DNA of 64,000 nt. Origin: Lentinula raphanica (lineage: Eukaryota > Basidiomycota > Agaricomycetes > Agaricales > Omphalotaceae). Where the stretch lies: positions 1,550,001-1,614,000 of the forward strand of contig JANVFP010000001.1 in assembly GCA_027919835.1 (NCBI GenBank), in the 5' to 3' direction. A program made the position numbers and the translations under genes. How positions within the stretch are numbered: the stretch's first letter is position 1; each line of letters begins with the position of its first letter. A model generated the notes under the pieces. The model did no database searches, had not been told where the DNA came from, and was given only the letters and a program-made list of their open reading frames with translations. Positions 23,813 through 34,526 of this stretch are shown here, piece by piece.

Positions 23813-24759
23813 TGTAGGTGTGCTAAAATATCATGTACATTATATTTACTGAATGCTGTCAGTCTGATATGATTCTTGAGTGATATAAGCTATACTGAGT
23901 GATTGAAGGTACTAGAGGTGCAAAAAATAGTATATACATGATATATACTAACTGTGTAGTGGATTTGGTATGATTTGGAGTGATGTTGTTTTTCAATTGT
24001 ATCATGTAAATTTTTTTATTTTGCATTCTCAGGGCCAATAAGGCACCCCTGAATTTTTTGAGTATTTTTTATGATTTTTCAGATTTTTGCTATCAGATGA
24101 GATCAAGTTCTATTTTTAGCCCAATAAAGGTACTAGGATGCTAAATATAGCATATACATCATATATACTGACTGTATAGTGGATTTGGAGTGATTTGGAG
24201 TGATGAAAATTTTTACACTTGTCGTGTATTTTTTTATTTTGCATTTTCAGGGCCAACAAGGCACCCCTGAATTTCTTGACTATTTTTAGGATTTTTTTCA
24301 GATTTTTTGCTACAAGATGAGATCATGATCAATTTTTCCCATTTTTGGTAATTTTGATGTGCCTGGGCCTGCAATAGGCTCTATACCATCCCTAAATATT
24401 TTTTTTTGCATTTTTAGTGATTTTTTGGGCTATTTTTAGTACCTAGATTGACCCTACATCATTTTTTATCATATGAGGTCATTTGCTTACATATCCTGAT
24501 CTGACATAATCAGGCCATTTTAGGTTTTTTATGAATTTTTATGAATTTTTGGGTTTTTTTGAAAATGTACTGCTTATTTAATATCTGGATGATTATTAAT
24601 TACTCAAAACAGTAAATATAAGCCATATGTGACAGGTAGTGACAGGCATGACCACCCCCCGGGGCCATTTCCGGGACCCCTCTGGGTTATCACAACTATT
24701 TGCAATAGGTACCCGATAACTTATCGGTACTTTTTACAAAAGTTTTACAGTATCAGCTG
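23813..24759. mobile_element. half of a B-type palindrome (B1)
   Basis: Closely matches the right half of B4 (about 52980-53876), from the TGCTAAAA..ATCATGTACAT region to the terminus TTTTACAGTATCAGCTG. It carries the (CA)GGGCCAA(C/T)AAGGCACCCCTGAA segment and the AACTTATCGG terminal region. The other arm and core are absent, so it is a deletion derivative. Confidence 0.7.
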
Positions 24760-25483
24760 CATAGACTGCTTTGGATGGGAAGGTAGGTTTCAACAAAATT
24801 TGGCCGAACAAACGCGCCACTCACAACTCAGCATCCAGACTTCATAGGCAACGTACCGATTTCTCTACCATGAATCTTGACCCATATAGTAATGTTCCGC
24901 TTGCTCTAGATAGGGACATTTTGTGGCTAAATATTTTATTCAAGATATAGGGCTGATACTGATCATTCCGTGAGGCTCGCTTGGGCTGGCGTTGGAACAA
25001 TTTACGCGAATTTGGGGACATCGCTGCTTCCCTTCCAGTTACCCCCATGAACCACAATGCTCAACAAGCTAACGGCGGCTCTGCTCATGCTGACGACGTC
25101 TCTGTCCAGTCCATAGAGGATTTGGAGGTGCAGGAATTCCAACCAGAATTCCCAGCTGAAGCTGTGAGATTAATGCATAACAAGTAGATAACTGTCCCTC
25201 CATGTTATGCATAATGAATGGATCGTTGTCCCACCACTCAAATAATGTTAGGTGGGCCATCGGCAGTACACCGGCATACTCTCCTGGCATAGGTAGTACC
25301 TCATACTCGGCCAGAGGTTTGGCATCCCTTACAACGAAGAGGAAAGCACTTACTCGGCCTGTGTTCGGCATTCTCTTCACCTCTCGACTGTACCCTACAG
25401 TAGGGTTCCTCCTCTCGCTGGTTTACCTCCCTCTATGATGGAAACAAATTCCTCATCTCCCCCATCTCAGCCTCCTCACCCGT
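24760..25483. other. gene-like flank of A2, unrecognised
   Basis: An open frame on the minus strand (25069-25380; LFVVRDAKPLAEYEVLPMPG) and one on the plus strand (24981-25187) overlap, and neither is recognised. The hairpin segment near 25170-25235 repeats that at 9330-9390. Confidence 0.35.
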
Positions 25484-26985
25484 AGCTGCAGGAGCTTCGC
25501 GGAGTAGTCCGATAAGTCTCCAAGATTACTTCGCGAAGTAACCCGAGTGGCTCTCGAAGCTCAAAAAACCCCTTCGGGCAGGTCAGTAGGGCTCCGGGGG
25601 TGCTCGGCTATTTAGTATATTTATTAATATTCAATAATTCTTTTATTATTTAATAGGTATATTATAATAAATCTACTTCGCGAAGCTATGTTGCACTTCA
25701 CAAAGTAACTATGTTTACGACAATCATGAAATCAGGTAAATTAGGGTTACATCATTATGTCATTGATTTCCTTTTTGGGTTATGGTATTTTTGAATAGAA
25801 AAATGCATGTTATGACATCATTAATTTTGGGATGCTAAAAATCACAGATGAATCCAAAAATGGCTATAGGGAGGTACTGGCTACCTCAGGCACATCAAAA
25901 TTGCCTAAAAAGGAAATTGGTCCAAAAATAGAACTTGATCTCATCAGGTAGCAAAAAATCTGAAAAAATCATGAAAAATACTCAAAAAATTCAGGGTCAC
26001 CTCATTAGCCCTGAAAACACAAAATAAAAAAAAATACGCGACAAGTGTAAAAATTTTTATTACTCCAAATCATACCAGATCCTCTATACATTGAGTATAT
26101 ATGATGTACATGCTATTTTTAGCACCCCTAGTACACTCAGACACTCAGAATGGCTTATATCATTCAATATATTCAGCACACTCAATGCTTATTATACTTA
26201 ACACACTTAACAATGAAAAAACTCGGAATAGTAGTAATGTATATCATACTCAACACACTCAACAATGAAAAACCTCGAAACAGTGTTCATGTGTATTATA
26301 CTTAACATACTCAACACACTTAACAATGAAAACCTCAGAACAGTGCTCATGTGTGTTACACTTAACACACTTCATCAATCAATATAACATACTTAACAAT
26401 CAAAAACTTGGAGTAGTGTTATCACACATTATACCTAACATACTTCATCAGTAAGCATAACATACCTTCAATAGGACATTGTTATACTATGACACACTTA
26501 TAACAACGAGTTTTGGGCGCTTATGGGCGCTCATTTGGGGGTTTTGAGTCAAAATTCATTGATAGCACACTCAATAATTTTTGTGTGGGCTCTATATTGT
26601 GTCAGGATGTTGTCTATATCATATTCCTCTAGATATAATTCGGAGAACTCAAAAATACAACCTGTGTGGCTAGGTATACTATAATCTTTTGTAATATAAC
26701 AGTGTTTTATGTAAATGACAGTGCATACACCCATGTTATGAAGTCAAACTGCTGCTGGGTCATGAAAAGAGTCACTCTACAACCTATTTTATTCTAACTC
26801 TATGTGATACAGCCAAGAGATTTGTAATGGGGGTCATTGAATATGACATCTATTGTTACATGTAAGTGTAGACATCTATAGTGTACATGAAACATGTACA
26901 TGTGTATCACAGAGTCCAACCTTTATGATAGCTATCTGAATCATGTACAAACACTGCCAGTAGACTGTAGGAGTGCTTTCCTGAT

Positions 26986-27733
26986 TAGAGATGTTCACGA
27001 GTGGCAAGTGTTGACAAGTACTCGTGACTCGCGAGTCGAGTGTTTCATTTATACGAGTGTACTCGTGGTACGAGTGTATACTCGAGTCACGATCATCAAA
27101 ATGTATTGACAAGTACTCGTGCATTTTATTCGCGAGTATTCTCCTGTACTCGTGAGTATTTCTACTATTCACTCTGCACATGACTTTTCTCAGTGGCTAT
27201 GTGCCTATTATAATTTTTTGTGTTAGAGTCACAGCCACTGCCTATTATAATTATTAGGAGAAAAGAAGTAATATAGTCTAACATATGTCATATGTAAGAA
27301 AATGTGAATGGTGAAGTGGTTAAAGGCGCTGACTCTGGACTAAGGTCAGCCTTCCTTTAACTTCCTTCAGAGTTCAATTCCCCCTCATGGCAACTTTGTA
27401 TAACAATAAATCTGTACATTGTTCTTGCTTTGAAGTATGTTAATATATGTTTCGGTACTGTATATTTATTCAAAGCTATGAAAATTAAGGTAACGAGTAT
27501 TAAAACACTCGAGTGTATTTTTCAATACTCGAGTCTTTCCTTTATATACTCGAGTAGACACTCGAGTTACGATTTGAATAATTTACTGTGAATATTTGTG
27601 GCACTCGCACTCGAGTGTCTGTTACTTAGAGACACTCGAGTACAGACTCGAGTCACAGTTGCTGATTTTGAGTGACGAATATTCGTGTCACGAGTGGCAA
27701 GTACACTCGAGTGTGCACTCGTGAGCACCTCTA
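26986..27733. mobile_element. hAT-like MITE M1 with a tRNA-like segment
   Basis: 748 bp. TIRs are TAGAGATGTTCACGAGTG and, from the right, TAGAGGTGCTCACGAGTG. The perfect 8-bp duplication TTCCTGAT lies at 26978-26985 and 27734-27741. B4 has the corresponding stretch without insertion near 52215-52235. Subterminal DNA is packed with CACTCGAG/ACTCGTGA words. A second copy, M2, lies at 46070-46833. The 8-bp duplication and short TIRs place it with hAT-type elements. Confidence 0.9.
27308..27394 (+). other. tRNA-like segment with Pol III A/B boxes
   Basis: GTGAAGTGGTTAAAGGCG (27311-27328) resembles a D-arm/box A, and GTTCAATTC (27372-27380) fits the box B consensus GTTCRANNC at a typical spacing. 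An inverted pair GCTGAC..GTCAGC lies between, where an anticodon stem would be, but its loop is 11 nt. The acceptor and T stems do not pair convincingly by eye. It therefore looks like a tRNA-derived promoter or relic, not a functional tRNA. Confidence 0.55.
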
Positions 27734-29151
27734 TTCCTGATGGACCAGCATCAGTATACTTGCATTACATGGACATATGCATTGGCATTTACATAAAACA
27801 CTGTTATATCAGAAAAGATCATAGTATAGCTAGCCACACAGGTTGTATTTTTGAGTTCTCCGAATTATATCTAAAGGAATATGATATAGACAACATCCTG
27901 ACACAATATAGAGCCCACACAAAAATTATTGAGTGTGCTATTAATGAATTTTGACTCAAAAACCCCAAATAAGCGCCCATAAGCGCCCAAAACTCGTTGT
28001 TATAAGTGTGTCATAGTATAACAATGTCCTATTGAAGGTATGTTATACTTACTGATGAAGTGTGTTAGGTATAATGTGTGATAACACTACTCCAAGTTTT
28101 TGATTGTTAAGTATGTTATATTGATTGATGAAATGTGTCAAGTGTGTTGAGTATGTTAAGTATAATATATATGAACACTGTTCTGAGGGTTTTCATTGTT
28201 AAGTGCATTATGTGTGTTGAGTATAACACACATGAACACTGTTTCGAGGTTTTTCATTGTTGAGTGTGTTGGGTATGAAATACATTACTACTATTCCGAG
28301 TTTTTTCATTGTTAAGTGTGTTAAGTGTGTTAAGTATAATACACATGAACACTGTTTCGAGGTTTTTCATTGTTGAGTGTTGAGTATGATATACATTACT
28401 ACTATTCCGAGTTTTTTCATTGTTAAGTGCATTAAGTATAATAAGCATTGAGTGTGCTGAATATATTGAATGATATAAGCCATTCTGAGTGTCTGAGTGT
28501 ACTAGGGGTGCTAAAAATAGCATGTACATCATATATACTCAATGTATAGAGGATCTGGTATGATTTGGAGTGATAAAATTTTTTACACTTGTCGCGTATT
28601 TTTTTTTTATTTTGTGTTTTCAGGGCCAATGAGGTGACCCTGACTTTTTTGAGTATTTTTCATGATTTTTTCAGATTTTTTGCTACCTGATGAGATCAAG
28701 TTCTATTTTTGGACCAATTTCCTTTTTAGGCAATTTTGATGTGCCTGAGGTAGCCAGTACCTCCCTATAGCCATTTTTGGATTCATCTGTGATTTTTAGC
28801 ATCCCAAAATTAATGATGTCATAACATGCATTTTTCTATTCAAAAATACCATAACCCAAAAAGGAAATCAATGACATAATGATGTAACCCTAATTTACCT
28901 GATTTCATGATTGTCGTAAACGTAGTCACTTTGCAAAGTGCAGCATAGCTTTGCGAAGTAGATTTATTATAATATACCTATTAAATAATAAAAGAATTAT
29001 TGAATATTAATAAATATACTAAATAGCCGAGCACCCCCCGGAGCCCTACTGGCCTGCCCAAAAGGGTTTTCTGAGCTTTGAGAGCCACTCGGGTTACTTC
29101 GCGAAGTAATCTTGGAGACTTATCGGACTACTTCGCGAAGCTCTTACAGCT

Positions 29152-29261
29152 TCAGCTGGACCTTAGTGATTAAACTATATATCTACTTTGCTCTTTTTCA
29201 CTCTTTTCACTCTATTCCATACATTAGTATACCATTCTTGATTTAATAACATGGTGTTTCA
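29152..29261. other. short spacer between A2 and the GC-rich repeat
   Basis: AT-rich sequence with no recognised feature; it separates the right end of A2 from the direct repeat that precedes the hAT gene. Confidence 0.4.
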
Positions 29262-29445
29262 CTTGTTTAGTGACATGACCCGACAGACCCGACAGCCTTT
29301 ATGGATATGACCCGAGGTATCAAACCCGAACCCAAAGACATCTAGGTGACCTGGACCCATGCTCTCAGGTGCGGGTAACTTGCCGGGTTTGGGATGGGTT
29401 GACTTTTGAAGTCCCGAACCCAGCCCGGCTTGAACACTAATTGTG
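29262..29445 (+). repeat. GC-rich direct repeat, left copy
   Basis: Starts near AGTGACATGACCCGACAG, contains ACCTGGACCCATGCTCTCAG and GGTGCGGGTAACTTGCCGGG, and ends TTGAACACTA. A similar unit in the same orientation lies at 34197-34372, beyond the hAT gene. The CCCGAACCC..TTGAACACTA end resembles termini of fungal hAT elements. Confidence 0.7.
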
Positions 29446-31036
29446 TTTGTCTTAGTAAATTCATCTAAATAAAATATCAATTGGTAGGCCAGCAGCTCAA
29501 AGCTTGCAAATCTCCCATATACGCCTTTTTTGAAGCCACGCCAGAGATCGTATTCCTTGATGATAATATTATGCCAGACTTCCTCCTCTATCGCTGTTGC
29601 ATCTGCAGAGAGGGCATCAAGCAAAGTTTGAGAACATCAGACAAGGCATCGACTGGTACGTTCTGCTTTCACTCCTTTGATTTTCAGCTATTGACGATAA
29701 CCTCAAAAGGTGCTCTTGGCTGTCATGCAAAGAAATGCTGGAGTGAGGACACCGTCAATGCAGTCAAAGACTGCAAGAGTTTGGACAAAGCCCGCAGCGC
29801 TATTGCCACATACGGCCATAAATCACAGTCAAAGTTAACCCTCGCGCTACAGACAGTAAAGTCTTGGTTCCAACTCTTCTCTACACGAGCTCCTGACAAG
29901 AATACAATTCGGTAAGTGAAGCTCTTTGAGCGTTCAGTCTTGTATTAATGTCGTTGCTAGCATCGTTACTGCCAGATGGGTCGCAGAGTCAGCTCGACCT
30001 TTCCTTCTTGTCGCCGACCGCTGTTACCGCTGGCTTCAGAAAGAAGGTCGACCCAATCATTACGTTCCCAGTGCCACAACCGTTGCTGAAGATGTGAAGA
30101 AGCTTTATCGTAGTACCCGGGAAAAGCTTGCACGGGAACTCCAGGCATATAATGGCGAACTCCCAGTTGCAATCAACTGTTGGACTTCACCCAATCATCT
30201 TGCTTTCATGAGCAAAACAATTTCTTGGCCTCGAAAGCAGCCAGACCAGAAGGAAGAACTTACTACTGCTCTCTTGGACTTTTTGGAGCTGCCGCGGTCT
30301 CACTCTGCTCGCAACATGGCCCAAGCTCTTGTCGGAGTCTTGAAAGTGTATGGTATTGAAGAAAAGGTGAACTTTATCTTTGCCTTGTAGTTAATCAAAA
30401 GCTAACGACTGATTTCTAGCTCCTCTCTGTTACTTGCGACAATGCCTCAGCTAACTCAGTTATGTTCCCAGAGCTGGCTGAGCTCCTTCCAAACTTTTCT
30501 GGCCCTGAAGCTCATATTCGATGCTTCGCTCATACCATAAACCTCACAGCAAAAGGAATTCTGAAACTGTTCGAGGCTAGGAAGCGCACCGCGAATGAGT
30601 CTGATGAATCCACGGAGGATGACTTCAACTTCGACAATCTCTATACGGAATTGAACGATATAGAGGACCAAGTTGGTTCAGAGAATGACGGTGAAGATGG
30701 CTTCACTGAGGTTCTCAATGAAATGTCTGCAGAGGAACGAGAGGAATGGAATGAGGCAGTGAAGCCAATCCATAGCGCTCTGTTCAAGGTAAAGTATCCT
30801 TCTATTGGCGTCAGTGATATGCTCATGATATCTCAAGGCTCATAAAATCACTTTCAAAATCATCAACTCCTTGACCAATCTGCTACCTCGTTGGCGTGCA
30901 CTGCAGCCTAGCATTCGCGTGCTTCCACGTGATGTTTCAACACGCTGGAATTCCACCTATGATATGCTCAATGCATTTATCAAAAACAAGATGTATGTTG
31001 TGCAGTTTCTTGACAGCGTGTCAACTGGGCTTTTTC

Positions 31037-32895
31037 ACAGGATACTGTGAAGCTTTTGTAAAAAGTACTGATGAGTTTTCGAGGAACGTTTGAAAAAACC
31101 TGCAATAACTCGGAGGGGGCTCCGGAAATGGCTCCGGGGGTGGTCATGCCTGTCACCACCTGTCACATGGGGCCTATATTTACTGTTTTGGGTAATTAAT
31201 AATTATCCAGATATTAAATAAGCAGTACATTTTCAAAAAACCCGAAATTCATAAAAAATCTAAAAAATCCTAAAAAAGCCAGATTAGGTCAGATCAGGGT
31301 ATGTAAGCAAATGACCTCATATGATTAAAAATGATGTAGGGTGAATCTAGGTACTAAAAATAACCAAAAAAATCACTCAAAATGCTAAAAATATTTAGGG
31401 ATGGTAGAGGGCCTATTGCAGGTCCAGGCACATCAAATTACCAAAAAAGGGAAAAATTGATCATGATGTCATCTTGTAGCAAAAAATCTGAAAAAAATCA
31501 TAAAAATAGTCAAAAAATTCAGGGGTGCCTCGTTGGCCCTGAAAACGCAAAATAAAAAAAAAATACGCAACAAGTGTAAAAAATTTTATCACTCCAAATC
31601 ATACCAAATCCACTATACAATTAGAATATATAATGTATATGCTATTTTTAGCACCTCTAGCACCCTCAATCACTCAGAATAGCTTATATCACTCAATAAT
31701 CACATCAAACTGACAACATTCAGTAAATATGATGTACATGATATTTTTAGCACACCTAGTACCCTTGAACACTCAGCACAATTTTTATTACTCAATATGT
31801 TCAGTACACTTGGTACTTATTACACCTAACATACTAAAACTCGGAACAGTAGTGATATGTATTATGTCTAACACAGTTGACAACAAATACTCAAAACAGT
31901 GTTATCAGTTACTATACTTAACACACATAACAGTCAAAAAGTTGGAACAATATTACTTGATATACATAACACACTCATTGTTATACTATAACACACTTAT
32001 AACAACGAGTTTTGGGCGCTTATGGGCGTTTATTTGGTGTTTTTGAGTCGAAATTCATTAATAGCACACTCAATAATTTTTGTGTGGGCTCAATATTGTG
32101 TCAGGATGTTCTCTATATCATATTCCTCTAGATATAATTCAGAGAACTCACAATTCCAACCTGTGGGGCTAGCTATACTGTGATCTTGTGTGATATAATA
32201 GTGTTTTGTAATTATTGAGTGATATAAGCTATTCTGAGTGATTGAGGGTGCTAGAGGTGCTAAAAATAGCATATACATTATATATTCTGATTGTATAGTG
32301 GATTTGGTATGATTTGGAGTGATAAAATGTTTTACACTTTCCGCGTATTTTTTTTTATTTTGCGTTTTCAGGGCCAACGAGGCACCCCTGAATTTTTTGA
32401 CTATTTTTATGATTTTTTTCAGATTTTTTTGCTACAAGATGACATCATGATCAATTTTTCCCTTTTTTGGTAAGTTTGATGTGCCTGGACCTGCAATAGG
32501 CCCTCTACCATCCCTAAATATTTTTAGCATTTTGAGTGATTTTTTTTGGCTATTTTTAGTACCTAGATTCACCCTACATCATTTTTGATCATATGAGGTC
32601 ATTTGCTTACATACCCTGATCTGACCTAATCTAGCTTTTTAGGATTTTTTAGATTTTTTATGAATTTTCGGGTTTTTTTGAAAATGTACTGCTTATTTAA
32701 TATCTGGATAATTATTAATTACCCAAAACAGTAAATATAGGCCCATGTGACAGGTGGCGACAGGCATGACCACCCCCGGAGCCATTTCCGGAGCCCCCTC
32801 CGAGTTATTGCAGGTTTTTTCAAACGTTCCTTGAAAACTCATCGGTACTTTTTACAAAAATTTTCAAAATTTTTGTAAAGTTACAGTATCAGCTG
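31037..32895. mobile_element. B-type palindrome B2 inside the hAT gene
   Basis: 1859 bp. Ends are ACAGGATACTGTGAAGC (left) and CAGCTGATACTGTAACTT (read from the right). The 8-bp target copies GCTTTTTC (31029-31036) and GCTTTTTG (32896-32903) differ at one base. Leaving the element and one copy out joins ..STGLF to EYRLEDEEWEA in frame. The arms match over several hundred bp (AATTAATAATTATCCAGAT and complement). Only the left half of the core (31990-32210) remains. Confidence 0.88.
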
Positions 32896-33688
32896 GCTTT
32901 TTGAATATCGGCTTGAGGATGAAGAGTGGGAAGCAATCTCTGGATTGACAGCGACATTGAAGGTAAGTATCTTAGATTCCATTGTGCTCTGACTGACAAT
33001 TCCGCTTCCTTAGCTACTGAAGGATGCTACCATGTTCTTTTCCAGTAACACTGTATCAGTCGCGCAGGTCATTCCAGCCATGGATGCAATTGATGAAGCC
33101 TTGGCTAGTGGGATGATAGACAATCAAGCCGTTTCTCACCCCATTCGCCATGCTCTTGCAATCAGAAAGAAGACAATGAACAAATACTATGCATTAACCG
33201 ACGATTCTGATATCTACTGTATGGCAATTAGTAAGTCTGGCCTTCTTATGATTGACAATATTTAGCTCACCTTGCATTAGTTCTTCATCTGCAGCGCAAG
33301 TTAAACTACTTCACTAACGCTAATTGGACACAAGATTGGATTGACAGTGCGGTAGAGATCACTCGACGTGCTTGGGAGCATTTCAAACCATCAGACGTGT
33401 CAGATTCGGTTACTGGCACTCTACTTACTAGTGATACAAGCTCATAAATTGAGCAGAAGACATCAACATCATCCAACCTGTTCATTTCCCTCATGGCCAA
33501 GCAATCTCAGATTGTTTTGCCCATTAGTGAGAGAGATGAGCTCGAACGATATCTTGCAGACAGCTGCATTCCCACAGATGATCCATTGCATTGGTGGATC
33601 ATGAACCGAAAGGTCTATCCCAATCTGTCGAAACTAGCTATCTCAATACATACCATTCCTGGTGAGTGCATGATATTGAACATGTATA

Positions 33689-33886
33689 CATCAGGAAAAA
33701 TACCTCAGCTCCAAAGACTCTAGAGACACCCCCCAAAAGCCCTGAGATCTTTGAAGTGCTCCAGAGAATCTGAAAGCACTTTGAGGATGCCTGGAGAAAC
33801 TCAAAGTGCTTTCCAAAATCTCTGATGTCTCCAGGCTTTGGGGGGTGTCTCAGAAGACTTCAGAGCCAGGAACATTTTTCCTGATG
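33689..33886. mobile_element. small TIR element E2 (CATCAGG family)
   Basis: 198 bp with CATCAGGAAAAAT termini and TA on each side, lying in an intron of the hAT gene. By eye it differs from E1 only by one substitution and two 1-bp indels, although the two sit 23 kb apart in different contexts, so movement was recent. Confidence 0.9.
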
Positions 33887-34196
33887 TACAAGCACTAACT
33901 CATCTCACATTAAAGCTACATCCGTTGGAGTGGAAAAGGGTGTATCCTCATACCCCATCTATGGAACTGCCTTCGTGCTGATATGATACAAGCACTTATG
34001 TGCTTCAGCAACTGGTCACACCAAGACTTGATAACGAATGAGGAATTAGTCCATTATTTAGTGTCCGATGATGAAGTCGACCTAAGTGATTGAAATCGAA
34101 CCAAGTATACCTAAATGATCTCTTTTTCACCTGTTACTCTTACTTTACTATACCCTGCTAAGCTCTTGTTCTTACTGCACAATAATATAGCTATTT

Positions 34197-34372
34197 TGCT
34201 TATTTACTGACATGACCCGAGTGACCCGAGGTCCATACTTGGGATGACCCGAGGATATTGAGCCCGATCCCGAAGACATCTGGGTAACCTGGACCCATGC
34301 TATCGGGTGCGGGTCACTTGCCGGGTTCGGGACGGGTGCATTTTCAGAGTCCCGAACCCGACCCGGTTGAAC
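34197..34372 (+). repeat. GC-rich direct repeat, right copy
   Basis: Same order as 29262-29445: TGACATGACCCGAG, ACCTGGACCCATGCTATCGG, GTGCGGGTCACTTGCCGGG, CCCGACCCGGTTGAACACTA. Direct, not inverted, orientation relative to the left copy. Confidence 0.7.
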
Positions 34373-34526
34373 ACTAGACACAGCAGTTACTAAATATATT
34401 GATTTGCCACTGGTCAGCAAATCACAATTCAAGTGATGAGCTCTCAAGTCCCAAGTGTCCATTAAAGGGCACAGAGGTAGTCATTTTCATATATGAGAGA
34501 TGTGTAGAGCCTTTGCATGAGTTATT

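Larger units (their letters stand above)
25484..29151. mobile_element. complete giant palindromic element A2, 3.67 kb
   Basis: The ends are inverted: AGCTGCAGGAGCTTCGCG on the left, AGCTGTAAGAGCTTCGCG read from the right. Both continue into AGTAGTCCGATAAGTCTCC and beyond, with the arms matching for about 1.2 kb (for example TTAGGGTTACATCATTATGT on the left and its complement at 28880). Inside lie arrays of AACAATGAAAA/TTTTCATTGTT words and the core inverted repeat (GAGTTTTGGGCGCTTATGGG at 26510; complement at 27985). The spacer hosts MITE M1. No transposase is encoded and no target duplication was recognised. A single strand could fold into a hairpin over most of its length. Confidence 0.85.
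29481..34094 (+). pseudogene. hAT transposase relic, twice interrupted
   Basis: Blocks in order: BED-type finger region (SPIYAFFEATPEI, C..C, then GCHAKKCWSED; 29500-29750); WVAESARPFLLVADRCYRWL and ELPVAINCWTSPNHLAFMS (29976-30210); VTCDNASANSVMFPEL and IRCFAHTINLTAKGILKL (30430-30570); acidic region; LPRDVSTRWNSTYDMLNAF (30910-30985); YRLEDEEWEAISGLTATLK (32905-32960); KLLKDATMFFSSNTVSVAQV; and the C-terminal dimerisation region (ATSVGVE, then CLRADMIQALMCFSNWSHQD). Introns include 29656-29709, 29912-29975, 30367-30419 and 30789-30837. B2 splits an exon at 31037 and E2 sits in the last intron. A frameshift with loss of a few residues follows ATSVGVE near 33930. No ATG begins the first block, so the gene is probably inactive. 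The enzyme would cut hAT termini and leave 8-bp duplications. Confidence 0.75.

Noticed and set aside
27308..27394. Functional tRNA gene
   Set aside because: Box A/B-like motifs are present but the anticodon loop is too long and the acceptor and T stems do not pair by eye; kept only as a tRNA-like segment.
26986..27733. Telomere- or centromere-type satellite because of CACTCGAG repeats
   Set aside because: The block has discrete TIRs and an 8-bp target duplication, so it is a mobile element.
29262..34372. LTR pair of a retrotransposon around the hAT gene
   Set aside because: The direct repeats lack a clear TG..CA pair and flanking duplication, and the enclosed gene encodes a hAT transposase, not gag-pol.
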